Assembly: GCA_019240655.1 (NCBI GenBank)
Contig: JAFAXX010000137.1
Span: 1-55,301, forward strand
Reading direction: 5' to 3'
Length of the DNA: 55,301 nt
Source: Solirubrobacterales bacterium
GTDB lineage: Bacteria > Actinomycetota > Thermoleophilia > Solirubrobacterales > Solirubrobacteraceae
Shown here: positions 23,758 through 32,190 of the stretch, piece by piece
Layout: the number at the start of each line of letters is the position of its first letter
Position numbering within the stretch: position 1 is the stretch's first letter
The notes under the pieces: generated by a model
The model's input: the letters and a program-made list of their open reading frames with translations, nothing else
Told to the model about the DNA's origin: nothing
Databases searched by the model: none
Position numbers and translations under genes: made by a program

Positions 23758-24087
23758 TCACTCGTCCAGTTTGTCTCGCTTCGGCCCTTCGGTCGGCTCG
23801 GCTTCCCAGTCCTGTGAGGGATGCGGCTGGCTCGTGCTGGTTGTGCCGGTCGCAGGATGGGGCTGCTCGCCGAACGGCGCCTGGTCGGGATCCGCGGGGT
23901 CGCGGGGATCCGGGCGCTGGTCGTAGGGGTCCGGCCACTCCGTCGGATCGGGCTCGCCGACCGGCGTGTTCAGGGCGTGGTGTGGATCGGCGTCCTGTGA
24001 GCGGTCGCCGGGATCCTCTCCCGGCGGCTCCGGGAACCCGGTGGCCGGCTTCTCCTCGCTGCGGTGGTCCTCGGCGGCGGGACTCAT
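23758..24087 (-). CDS. Disordered acidic hypothetical protein
   Basis: 109 residues, very rich in Pro, Asp, Glu and His with no hydrophobic core (ATGFPEPPGEDPGDRSQDAD, then HHALNTPVGEPDPTEWPDPY). The patterned, non-random composition and a recalled similarity to short proteins in related actinobacteria argue that it is real. Expected to be intrinsically disordered. A SigB/SigF-like promoter lies 11 bases upstream, suggesting a stress role. Function unknown. Confidence 0.7.
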   Translation of the reverse strand: MSPAAEDHRSEEKPATGFPEPPGEDPGDRSQDADPHHALNTPVGEPDPTEWPDPYDQRPDPRDPADPDQAPFGEQPHPATGTTSTSQPHPSQDWEAEPTEGPKRDKLDE

Positions 24088-24098
24088 GCCGGCGATTG

Positions 24099-24122
24099 TT
24101 CCCCCTCACCGCAGCTCCAAAC
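24099..24122 (-). promoter_or_regulatory. Candidate SigB/SigF-type promoter
   Basis: Minus-strand GTTTGG and GGGGAA separated by 12 bases; the -10-like element ends 11 bases before the ATG at 24087. Confidence 0.3.
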
Positions 24123-24138
24123 CGGTCGACCCGCTAAA

Positions 24139-24161
24139 ATCTCAGTCGTAGCAACTGAGAT
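24139..24161. promoter_or_regulatory. HAIR-like inverted repeat upstream of Clp ATPase
   Basis: ATCTCAGT - 7 bases - ACTGAGAT is a perfect 8-bp inverted repeat in an AT-richer stretch, 28 bases before the Clp start. The geometry (arms separated by 7) equals that of the HspR element HAIR (CTTGAGT-N7-ACTCAAG), although arm sequence differs. A further ACTGAGA half site occurs near 24178. Confidence 0.6.
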
Positions 24162-24188
24162 CTTTATTGATACAGAGAGACTGAGAAC

Positions 24189-26387
24189 GTGGAAGACCAG
24201 AACATGAATAGCTTCGAGGGTCGGCTTTGCGACCTCTGCGGCGAGCGCCCGGCGGCGATGGAGGCCGTGTTCGTGAGCGGCGGCGCGCAGCGTCCGGCTG
24301 CGCTCTGCGAACCCTGTGCGCGGCGCGTGATGGCCGCACAGCGGGGTCTACCGGGCGAGCTGCTCGGGGGCCCGCGCCCGGGCGGTGGGCCGTCCGCGAA
24401 CGGCGCTCCGGCGGTGCGCCAGCGGCCTGAGGCCCGCCAGCGCTCGGCCACGCCCGCGCTCGACCAGTTCGGGCGCGACCTCAGCGCCGAGGGCCGCGCC
24501 GGCCGGATCGACCCGGTCATCGGCCGCCAGGCGGAGATCGAGCAGGTGGTTGAGATCCTGACCCGGCGGCGCAAGAACAACGCCGTGCTGATCGGCGAGG
24601 CCGGCGTCGGCAAGACCGCGATCGCCGAGGGATTGGCGCTGCGGATCGCCCAGGGCGAGGTGCCCGAGCCCCTGGCCGGGGTCCGCGTGGTCGCGCTCGA
24701 CCTCGCCGGGATGATCGCCGGCTCGCAGTACCGCGGCGCCTTCGAGCAGCGGCTGAAGGCGGCGCTCGAGGAGGCCGCGTCGTCGAACGGACGGGTCATC
24801 CTGTTCGTCGACGAGCTCCACACCGTGCTCGGGGCAGGAGCGGCCGAGGGCGCAATGGATGCCGCCAACATGCTGAAGCCGATGCTGGCCCGGGGCGAGC
24901 TGCGGATGGTGGGCGCGACCACGCTGGCCGAGTACCGCAAGATCGAGCGTGACAGTGCCCTGGCCCGCCGCTTCTCACCGGTGATGGTCGAGGAGCCGTC
25001 CGTGGCCGACACCGTCGAGATCCTCCGCGGGCTGCGCGGCAGCTACGAGGAGCACCACGGCGTGACGATCGGCGAGGACGCCCTCGCGGCGGCCGCGCGG
25101 TTGTCTGACCGTTATATCAGCGAGTACCGGCTGCCGGACAAGGCGATCGACCTCGTCGACCAGGCCGCGGCACGCCTGCGCCTGCATGCCTCGGGCGACG
25201 ACGGTGAGCGTCAGCGGGCCCGTCTGGCCGCTCTGGCCGACGAGAAGCAGGCCGCCGTCGAGGCCGAGGCCTATGAGCGCGCGGCCGTGCTCAAGACCGA
25301 GATCGAGGCGCTCGAGCAGGCGCTCGCGACGACCGGCGAGTCCGGCTCGCCGCAGCGGCCGGCGGTCGGCGAGCCGGACGTCGCGGCGATCGTGGCCGCG
25401 CGCACCGGAATCCCGGTCGGTGAGCTGGTGGCGGTCGAGATCGAACGCCTCGGCACGCTCGAGGAGGACCTTCATCGGCGGGTGATCGGCCAGCACGACG
25501 CGGTTCACGCCGTGGCCGAGACGGTCCGGCACGCCCGCGCCGGCCTGTCCGAGCCCGACCGGCCGCTGGGCAGCTTCCTGTTCATGGGCCCAACCGGCGT
25601 CGGCAAGACCGAACTCGTCAAGGCGCTCGCTGAGCGGTTGTTCGCGACCGAGAAGGCGCTCGTGCGGATCGACATGTCCGAGTACCGCGAGCCCCACACC
25701 GTGGCCCGCCTGGTCGGCTCGCCGCCCGGCTACGTCGGCTACGGCGACGGCGGCCAGCTGACCGAGCCGGTGCGGCGGCGGCCCTACTCGGTGATCCTGT
25801 TGGATGAGATCGAGAAGGCCCATCCCGAGGTTTGGAACGTTCTCCTGCAGGTGCTCGACGACGGGCGTCTCACCGACGGCGAAGGGCGCACGGTCGACTT
25901 CACGAATACGGTTGTGGTGATGACCTCGAACCTCGGCGCTGGTCAGGCCAAGCGCGCGGTGGGTTTCACCGGAAGCGAGGCGGAGCCCGCCGCGGAGAGG
26001 ATGCTGGCGGCGGCCAAGCGCGCCTTCTTGCCCGAGTTCCTGAACCGCATCGACGAGGTGGTGGTCTTCGCGCCGCTGACCGAGACCGAGGTGGAGCGCA
26101 TCTGCGAGCTCGTCTGCGCCGGCGTCGCGGAGCGGCTGCGGGCCGAACGCGGCGTTTCGCTGAGCGTCGAGCCGGCGCTCGTCACCCGGCTGGCGCGGGA
26201 GGGCTTCGACGGTGAGTTCGGCGCCCGGCCGCTCAAGCGCCACGTGCGCCGCACGCTCGAGAAGGAGCTGACCCGCGCGATCCTCGAAGGCCGTCTCTAC
26301 GAGGGCAGCGAGGTGCGCGCGCTCGACGCCGGCGAGGCCGGAATCTCGCTCGAGATCTCCGACGCGTCGGCCGTCGTCGCCGCCTGA
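24189..26387 (+). CDS. ClpE/ClpC-type AAA+ protein unfoldase with N-terminal zinc finger
   Basis: 732 residues. N-terminal Cys4 zinc finger (CDLCGERPA ... CEPCARR, residues about 13-47) in place of Clp-N repeats, as in ClpE; then AAA domain 1 (Walker A GEAGVGKT, Walker B VILFVDE), a short middle domain, and AAA domain 2 (GPTGVGKTELVKALAE, VILLDEIEKAHPEVWN). A VGF tripeptide in the second AAA domain matches the ClpP-docking loop, so it probably feeds ClpP. GTG at 24189 or ATG at 24204 may be the start. The HAIR-like dyad upstream suggests heat-shock control. The 3' end overlaps the convergent GT9 gene by 91 bases. Confidence 0.93.
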   Translation: MEDQNMNSFEGRLCDLCGERPAAMEAVFVSGGAQRPAALCEPCARRVMAAQRGLPGELLGGPRPGGGPSANGAPAVRQRPEARQRSATPALDQFGRDLSAEGRAGRIDPVIGRQAEIEQVVEILTRRRKNNAVLIGEAGVGKTAIAEGLALRIAQGEVPEPLAGVRVVALDLAGMIAGSQYRGAFEQRLKAALEEAASSNGRVILFVDELHTVLGAGAAEGAMDAANMLKPMLARGELRMVGATTLAEYRKIERDSALARRFSPVMVEEPSVADTVEILRGLRGSYEEHHGVTIGEDALAAAARLSDRYISEYRLPDKAIDLVDQAAARLRLHASGDDGERQRARLAALADEKQAAVEAEAYERAAVLKTEIEALEQALATTGESGSPQRPAVGEPDVAAIVAARTGIPVGELVAVEIERLGTLEEDLHRRVIGQHDAVHAVAETVRHARAGLSEPDRPLGSFLFMGPTGVGKTELVKALAERLFATEKALVRIDMSEYREPHTVARLVGSPPGYVGYGDGGQLTEPVRRRPYSVILLDEIEKAHPEVWNVLLQVLDDGRLTDGEGRTVDFTNTVVVMTSNLGAGQAKRAVGFTGSEAEPAAERMLAAAKRAFLPEFLNRIDEVVVFAPLTETEVERICELVCAGVAERLRAERGVSLSVEPALVTRLAREGFDGEFGARPLKRHVRRTLEKELTRAILEGRLYEGSEVRALDAGEAGISLEISDASAVVAA

Positions 26388-27352
26388 GCCGGTCGGGCCA
26401 GCCCGGCGAGCGCGTCTAGCACCTGCTCCGGGCTGATCGAGAGCAGTCCCGGGTCGGGACGCTCGCCGTGCGGGTCGCCCCGCCTCCCCGCCCACAGCAC
26501 TCGGTGGGGGCCGCCCCCACGGGGCGGCCCCCACTCGTCCGGCGAAGTCGGACCGAAGAGCAGCACCGACGGTGTGGCCAACGCCGTGGCCAGATGCCCA
26601 ACGCCGGTGTCCCCGCAGACCACTCGGCCCGCGGCGGCGACGATCCGGCCCAATTCGGCGAGGTCGGTCCTTCCCGCCAGCACGCTCTCCGAGCCGAGCC
26701 CGGCCGCCCGCGCCACCGCGAGCGCCGCCGGCCGCTCCGCGTGGCTGCCGGTGATCACCACCGGCCGTCCGGCCGCCGCCTCGGCGCGGGCGACCGCGGC
26801 GAAGCGCTCTGGCGGCCAGCGCCGCGCGGCGCTGGCCGCGCCCGGATGGATGACGGTGGCGCCGCGTGCGAGCGCCGAAGGGCGACCGGCGCCGCCATCG
26901 CCCGGCGCCCGTAGCCCGAGCTCCCTCGGGTCCGTCGGGATTCCGAGCTCGCACAGCATGCGGCACCAGCGGGCGACCTCGTGCTCGTCGGCCTGCCAGC
27001 GCGGAAAGCCGCCGCTCCCCGCGATCGCGGGGTGGGAGAACCACAGGCACCGTCGCGGCGCCGTGGCGAGCAGCAGGCGGTGGCTCTCGGGTCCGCGCCC
27101 GTGGAGATTGACCGCGGTATCGGCGCCGTGCAACTCGCGCGGGAGCGGCTCCAGGGCTCCGGCCGCCGCGAACCGGTGCACCGCCGGCTCGCCGTCGGCG
27201 TCGATCAACTCGATGAGCGGAGCGAGCGCGGTGGGCGCGGCAAGGATCCGCTCGTGGCCGGCGAACGCCCGCGCCAGCGCGCGGAGCGCCGGCACGGCGG
27301 TGAGCAGGTCGCCGAGGCCGAGCGCGCGCAGCACGAGCAGGCGCGGCTGCAC
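26297..27352 (-). CDS. GT9 heptosyltransferase-like glycosyltransferase
   Basis: 351 residues. ADP-heptose:LPS heptosyltransferase family (GT9, GT-B fold): N-terminal LVLRALGLGDLLTAVPALRA, middle ATVIHPGAASAARRWPPERF, and C-terminal nucleotide-sugar site VVCGDTGVGHLATALATPSV followed by LFGPTSPDEWGPP. GTG start at 27352 shares a base with the upstream TAG stop. Last gene of the heptose-glycan operon; likely transfers heptose or a related sugar to an unidentified acceptor. The 3' end is antisense to the end of the Clp gene. Confidence 0.9.
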   Translation of the reverse strand: MQPRLLVLRALGLGDLLTAVPALRALARAFAGHERILAAPTALAPLIELIDADGEPAVHRFAAAGALEPLPRELHGADTAVNLHGRGPESHRLLLATAPRRCLWFSHPAIAGSGGFPRWQADEHEVARWCRMLCELGIPTDPRELGLRAPGDGGAGRPSALARGATVIHPGAASAARRWPPERFAAVARAEAAAGRPVVITGSHAERPAALAVARAAGLGSESVLAGRTDLAELGRIVAAAGRVVCGDTGVGHLATALATPSVLLFGPTSPDEWGPPRGGGPHRVLWAGRRGDPHGERPDPGLLSISPEQVLDALAGLARPAQAATTADASEISSEIPASPASSARTSLPS

Positions 27353-28038
27353 TAAGGCCAGGACGACTCGGTCGAAGTGGTGACGATCAGCTCGCGGACC
27401 TCGGTGCCCGGCGGCCGAGTGAGGGCGAACAGCACCGTTTCGGCCACCTCGCCGGGGGCAGCCAGCACCGCGTCGGCCGGCGGCTTGTACTGCTCCGCGC
27501 GTCCGTCGAAGAACGCGGTCTGCATCCCGCCGGGGATCAGGCAGGTGACGCCGACGCGACCGGCGGTCTCGACCGCCAGCGCCCGCGAGAACCCGACCAC
27601 GCCGAACTTGCTCGCGCAGTACGCAGTGGCGTCGCTCAGCACCCGCAGGCCGAGGGTCGAGGCCACGGTGACCAGCCGTCCCGAGGAGCGCTCGAGGTAC
27701 GGCAGCGCGGCGCGGGCAATCGCGGCCGTACCGATCAGGTTCACCGCGACGACGCGGTCCCACTGGTCCGGTTCGACCTCCTCGATCCGCCCGCAGGAGT
27801 CGACCCCGGCCGCGGTGACCGCGCCGTTCAGCCCGCCATGGCGTTCGGCCACGCGGCGCACCGCGGCCTCGGCGTCCCGCGCCCGCGCGAGGTCGACGCG
27901 TTCGAACTCGAAGCCGTCCGCGGGCGGGTTGAGATCGAACACGACCGGTGTGCCTCCGCGCAGTGCGACGGCCGCCGCGACCGCGGCCCCGAGACCGGAT
28001 GCCCCCCCGGTGACGATCACGGTTCCGAGCTCAGACAC
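27352..28038 (-). CDS. Short-chain dehydrogenase/reductase in heptose operon
   Basis: 228 residues. Classical SDR: TGGASGLG cofactor motif, catalytic Ser in VTVASTLG and YCASK near residue 143. Smaller than, and unlike, the extended-SDR ADP-heptose 6-epimerase HldD, so it is probably a sugar oxidoreductase or ketoreductase tailoring the glycan; that is inference from context. GTG start at 28038 lies 8 bases inside the end of hldE, indicating coupling. Confidence 0.85.
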   Translation of the reverse strand: MSELGTVIVTGGASGLGAAVAAAVALRGGTPVVFDLNPPADGFEFERVDLARARDAEAAVRRVAERHGGLNGAVTAAGVDSCGRIEEVEPDQWDRVVAVNLIGTAAIARAALPYLERSSGRLVTVASTLGLRVLSDATAYCASKFGVVGFSRALAVETAGRVGVTCLIPGGMQTAFFDGRAEQYKPPADAVLAAPGEVAETVLFALTRPPGTEVRELIVTTSTESSWP

Positions 28039-29389
28039 TGGTAGCTGCCTCCTCGATCAACCTTGTGGTGGAATGGCCGTCCACGTAGGGCAGAACCAGG
28101 GCCCGTCCGCCCCATTCCGTCAGCACGTCGGCCTCCGGCAGGCGGACGCCGTCGTAGTCGCCGCCCTTGACCCACACGTGCGGCCGGAGCGCGCGCAGGA
28201 CCTGCTCGGGAGTGTCCTCCTCGAACACCACCACCGCATCGACGCACGCCAGCGCGGTGAGGACCGCCGCGCGGTCGGCCTCGGCGACGAGCGGCCGCGC
28301 GGGCCCCTTGAGGCGGCGCACCGACGCGTCGGAGTTCAGGCACACGATCAGGCAGTCGCCGAGCCGCCGAGCCGCCGCCAGCGTGTTGACGTGGCCGGTG
28401 TGCAGCAGATCGAAGCAGCCCCCGGTCGCCACGACCGTCCCTCCAGCGGCCCGGACGTCCTGTGCGATCCTCACGCCGTCGCGGCCAGGCGCCGCCTCGG
28501 CGGCCGGACGTGCGTCACCGAGGCCGCGGCGCGCCCCTCCGGCAGCGACGAACAGGCTCGAAATCGCCACCGCCTCGAGCGCGGCGTCGGGGACGGCCAT
28601 CCCTTGGCCGAGCGCCCCGGCCAGCCGGGAGGCGAAGCGGTCGCCGGCGCCGCACGAGTCACCGCCGACCACCGGTGGGGCCGGCAGGGCCAGCGGGGCG
28701 GCTCCGCCGCCGACCAGGAGCGCGCCTCCGGCGCCGCGGGTGGCGCACAGAGCGCGCGCCCGCCACAGCGCGAGCAGCGCCTCTGCCCGTTCGCACAGCT
28801 CATCGCCGCCGCCCGGGCCGAGGTGCGCCACCTCGGCTTCGTTCGGCGTCGCCACGGTGACCCCCGGCACCGGTCGGGCGCCGCGGGGATGGGGATCCCA
28901 GACCACCGGGATCCGGTCGGTCAGCTCGCCCACCGCCGCGCGCAACCCCGGGTCGACGGCGACCCCGCGGCCGTAGTCGGAGACGAGCACGGCGTCGGCC
29001 CAGCCGACCGCCGCCCGGGCGCTCGCGCCTGCTCCGCCGGGCGTCGCCACGCCGCTGCCGCGATCGAGGCGCATCAGCTGATGCTCGCCGGCGAAGAAGC
29101 GGATCTTCTCCGGCGTCGCGCCGCGGAGCTCGAAGTCCACCACCTCCACGCCGGCGCGCTCGAGCTCGCCGCGCAGCTCGCGGCCGGCGCCGTCCGCGCC
29201 GAGGGCGGTGACCAGCGTCACCCGAAGGCCGTCGGAGGCAGCCATCGCCGCGGCCAACGCCGCGCCGCCTGGCCGCACGACGCTCTCCCGCTGGTCGAGC
29301 ACGGGCACCGGAGCATCGGGACTGAGCCGCTGCACGTTTCCGTGGACGTCTCGGTCGAGCAGCGAGTCGCCGACCACGACCAGGTTCAA
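28031..29389 (-). CDS. hldE: Bifunctional heptose 7-phosphate kinase / heptose 1-phosphate adenylyltransferase
   Basis: 452 residues. N-terminal PfkB-type kinase (about 1-305): VVGDSLLDRDVHGNVQRLSP, GGAALAAAMAASDG, VLVSDYGRG, and GGDSCGAGDRFASRLAGAL with the catalytic Asp. C-terminal cytidylyltransferase-like domain (about 315-452): GGCFDLLHTGHVNTLAAAR, LIVCLNSDASVRRLKG, and WVKGGDYDG. The order is the same as in E. coli HldE. Start is TTG at 29389, overlapping the GmhA stop (TTGA), with AGGAGG eight bases upstream. It makes ADP-D-glycero-beta-D-manno-heptose using the GmhA and GmhB products of the same operon. Confidence 0.93.
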   Translation of the reverse strand: MNLVVVGDSLLDRDVHGNVQRLSPDAPVPVLDQRESVVRPGGAALAAAMAASDGLRVTLVTALGADGAGRELRGELERAGVEVVDFELRGATPEKIRFFAGEHQLMRLDRGSGVATPGGAGASARAAVGWADAVLVSDYGRGVAVDPGLRAAVGELTDRIPVVWDPHPRGARPVPGVTVATPNEAEVAHLGPGGGDELCERAEALLALWRARALCATRGAGGALLVGGGAAPLALPAPPVVGGDSCGAGDRFASRLAGALGQGMAVPDAALEAVAISSLFVAAGGARRGLGDARPAAEAAPGRDGVRIAQDVRAAGGTVVATGGCFDLLHTGHVNTLAAARRLGDCLIVCLNSDASVRRLKGPARPLVAEADRAAVLTALACVDAVVVFEEDTPEQVLRALRPHVWVKGGDYDGVRLPEADVLTEWGGRALVLPYVDGHSTTRLIEEAATSV

Positions 29390-31215
29390 CTCAGCACCTC
29401 CTCGAGCGCCCGCGCGCCACCGCGCAGGCTCACCTCCCGGTCGACCGCCGCGCACAGCACGTGCAAGGCGACCATGTGCACCTCCTGCACGGTAGCCGTC
29501 GAGGCGCAGTCGAAGGCGACCGCCTCCTGGCATAGGTCGACCAGCGGGTTGGGAGCCGGTCCGGTCAGCGCCCACGTCTCGAGCCCGGTCTCCCGGGCCG
29601 CGCGCGCCGCGGCGAGCACATTCTCGCTGCACCCCGAAGTCGAGAGGGCGACGAGGACGTCGCCCGGGCGTCCGTGCGCGACGACCTGTCGCGCGAACGC
29701 CTGCGCCGCTCCATAGTCGTTGGCGATCGCAGTCAGAGCGGAGGTGTCGCCGTGCAGGCAGATCGCGCTGAGCGGGCGCCGCTCGCAGTGATAGCGCCCG
29801 ACGAGCTCGGCGGTCAGGTGCTGGGCCTGTGCGGCGCTGCCGCCGTTGCCGACCGCGAGTAGCCGACCGCCGTCGAGCAGCCGCAGCGCGAGGCGTTCGC
29901 CGAGCTCCGAGAGGCGGACCAGCTCCCCGCGCACACGCGAGAGGGCGTCGGTGAGGGCGCCGACGTGCTCCTCGGCGGTGGGCGGCAGGGCGAAGCGCCC
30001 GGCGGCGCGCGCGCGGCCCCGGCCGGCGCGCCCGCGCGCCAGGCGCGCGTACACGTCGAGCGTCGCCCCGGCGATCCGGTCCCACTCGTAGAGCCGGCGC
30101 ACGCGCTGGAGTCCCGCGCGGCCATAGGCGGCCAGGCGCTCAGGATCGGCGAGGAGGCCGGCCAGCTCGGCTCCCAGCCGCTCGGGGTCGCGCGGCGGCA
30201 CGTGCACGCCGGTGCGGCCGTCGACCACGGTGTCGATCAGGCCGCCGACGGCGGAGGCGACGACGGGGACGCCGCAGGCCATCGCCTCGAGCGGCGTGAT
30301 CCCGAACGGCTCGTACCAGGGGACGCTGACGAGGACGTCGGCAGAGCGCATCAGCGGCGGCAGCTGCTCGCGCTCGAGCCGCCCGCGGAGCTCGACCCGG
30401 TCCTCGACGCCGTGCTCGCGGGCCAGGCTGGTCAGCCGCTGCGCCTCGCGGTCGCGCGCGAGCTCGGCGCGATCGGGGCCTCCGACCACGATCAGCTCCG
30501 CGTCGGGGAGCGCCGCCAGGGCCGAGATGACGTTGCCGATGCCCTTGCGCTCGACCAGCCTTCCCACGTAGAGCAGCCGCCGGCGCCCGGCGCGGCGCGC
30601 CTCCCGCGCTCCGGCGGGCGTGAACAGGTTCACGTCGACGCCGCAAGGAATCACGGTCAGCTCGTGGTTGCCGGCCCCCAGCCGGATCAACTCGAACACC
30701 TCGTCGGTGCAGGTGGCGATGATCCGGTCCGCTCGGCGCACGATGTCCCGCTCGATCTCGGTCCGCTCCAGCGGGCTGGTGTCCCGCGCCCCCTGGTAGC
30801 GGCGCTTGACCACGCCGAGAGCATGGAAGGTCTGCACCACTGGGACGCCCACGCGCGCCGCCGCGCGCAGCGCCGCGTAGCCCGACATCCAGAAGTGGGC
30901 GTGGACGACGTCCGGGCGCTCGGCCCGCCAGCTGCGTTCGAGCTCGTCGGCGAACGCGTCCATGTACGGCAGCAGGCAGTCCTTGGAGAGCCGCCGCGGC
31001 GGCCCGGCGTCGACGTGGTCGACCTCCGCGCCGGGGGCCAGGGGCACCCGGCGGGGGAGCTCCTCGCTGTCGCGCCGGGTGTGCACGACGACCTGCGCGC
31101 CCCGGCGAGCGACCGTCGCGGCCAGCGCCGCCACGTGGACGTTCTGCCCGCCCGCGTCGACCCCGCCGAGCGCAGCCAGCGGACTGGCGTGCTCGGAGAC
31201 CATGGCGATTCTCAT
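29386..31215 (-). CDS. Fusion: GT4 glycosyltransferase and GmhA-type sedoheptulose 7-phosphate isomerase
   Basis: 609 residues in one frame. Residues about 1-400 are a GT-B glycosyltransferase of family 4: GGVDAGGQNVHVAALAATVA, HAHFWMSGYAA, LYVGRLVERKGI, and the donor-binding EPFGITPLEAMACGVPVVAS. After a linker rich in Arg/Ala, residues about 425-600 are a SIS domain of GmhA type: LLAVGNGGSAAQAQHLTAEL, ALTAIANDYGA, and LVALSTSGCSENVLAAA. GmhA is normally a free protein of about 190 residues. ATG at 31215 overlaps the upstream stop (ATGA). The fusion supplies heptose 7-phosphate and one glycosyl transfer step. Confidence 0.92.
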   Translation of the reverse strand: MRIAMVSEHASPLAALGGVDAGGQNVHVAALAATVARRGAQVVVHTRRDSEELPRRVPLAPGAEVDHVDAGPPRRLSKDCLLPYMDAFADELERSWRAERPDVVHAHFWMSGYAALRAAARVGVPVVQTFHALGVVKRRYQGARDTSPLERTEIERDIVRRADRIIATCTDEVFELIRLGAGNHELTVIPCGVDVNLFTPAGAREARRAGRRRLLYVGRLVERKGIGNVISALAALPDAELIVVGGPDRAELARDREAQRLTSLAREHGVEDRVELRGRLEREQLPPLMRSADVLVSVPWYEPFGITPLEAMACGVPVVASAVGGLIDTVVDGRTGVHVPPRDPERLGAELAGLLADPERLAAYGRAGLQRVRRLYEWDRIAGATLDVYARLARGRAGRGRARAAGRFALPPTAEEHVGALTDALSRVRGELVRLSELGERLALRLLDGGRLLAVGNGGSAAQAQHLTAELVGRYHCERRPLSAICLHGDTSALTAIANDYGAAQAFARQVVAHGRPGDVLVALSTSGCSENVLAAARAARETGLETWALTGPAPNPLVDLCQEAVAFDCASTATVQEVHMVALHVLCAAVDREVSLRGGARALEEVLS

Positions 31216-32174
31216 GCGCTCACCTCCTCGGCCGCTCGCAAGCCGGTCGCTTGCGAGAGCAGGTGGTCCCAATCTTGAAGGAAGCGCCGGAGTGAGTAGC
31301 GCGCCAGCGCGGCGTGGCGGGCCTCGATTCCCCGCTCTCGCGCCTCCTCGGGCGCGCGTATGAGGCGACGTATCTCGGCGCACAGCCGCTCGACGTCGGT
31401 CGAGAGGACGCCCGCCTGCGGCGGCACAGCGTCCGGCGCCTCGGTGGTGGCCAGCGCCACCACGGGCATCCCCAGGAGCATCGCCTCAATCAGCGAGAGC
31501 CCGAGGGACGTCCAGCGGATCGGGTGCAGATAGAGCCGCCGCCGCGGCATCTCCCGGTGCAGCTCTTCCTGGGGCGGATCCTCGACGCCGCCGAGGCCAC
31601 CGGTGCCCATCCCGTAGAGGTCGAGCGGCGCCGCCCGCGAGAAGCGGGCCAGCAGGTCGGTACCGGTCACCCGCCCGCGCCGCACCGGCTCGTTGATCGC
31701 CACCGCACAGCGCGCGAGCTCCCCCGTATAGCGATAACCGGGGTCCACCACGCCGTGCTCGATCACCCGAGTCGGGGTCGCCCCGGCATCCCAGAACAGG
31801 TCGTTGAAGTGGGTCACGTGAACCAGCGTCAGCTCCGGCCGGTCGGCGACAGGGTGACGCATGTGCGCGATCCGGCCCTGCGGGGCGTTGTGCTCGACGT
31901 ACACCGCGGGAATGTCGATGCCCGGCCTGCGGCCGCCCAGCCAGCGCTCGCACACGGCCTCCTCTTCCGGGCGCTGAAGGAGCACGACGTCGACCGGTGT
32001 GTCGGCCAGCTCCTCGGGCGTGATCTCGATCGCCGGGCTCGGCCACGCCCAGGTCCGGGCGCGGCCGCGTCCGTCGGGTCCCCGGCCCGGGAGCACCGGA
32101 AGGAGGTACTCGTGAGAGCCATGGACGAAGGCGGTCGTCCACGACCCGTGCACGTGCCAGAGCAGGATCCTCAT
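31212..32174 (-). CDS. Glycosyltransferase (GT-B, family 4-like)
   Basis: 320 residues. N-terminal LLWHVHGSWTTAFVHGSHEY, then a central PAVYVEHNAPQGRIA and a C-terminal donor-binding half (SLGLSLIEAMLLGMPVVALA) with a family-4-like conserved Glu. It is shorter than most GT4 enzymes. Positioned between the GT2-GmhB and GT4-GmhA genes; 16 bases after the former. Acceptor and donor are unknown; ADP-heptose is a plausible donor by context only. Confidence 0.85.
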   Translation of the reverse strand: MRILLWHVHGSWTTAFVHGSHEYLLPVLPGRGPDGRGRARTWAWPSPAIEITPEELADTPVDVVLLQRPEEEAVCERWLGGRRPGIDIPAVYVEHNAPQGRIAHMRHPVADRPELTLVHVTHFNDLFWDAGATPTRVIEHGVVDPGYRYTGELARCAVAINEPVRRGRVTGTDLLARFSRAAPLDLYGMGTGGLGGVEDPPQEELHREMPRRRLYLHPIRWTSLGLSLIEAMLLGMPVVALATTEAPDAVPPQAGVLSTDVERLCAEIRRLIRAPEEARERGIEARHAALARYSLRRFLQDWDHLLSQATGLRAAEEVSA

Positions 32175-32190
32175 ACCGAACCGCGCCCGG

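Noticed and set aside
24975..27050. 691-codon minus-strand frame across the Clp and GT9 genes
   Set aside because: Crosses two confident genes in other frames and is composed of His/Arg/Gly-rich low-complexity sequence.
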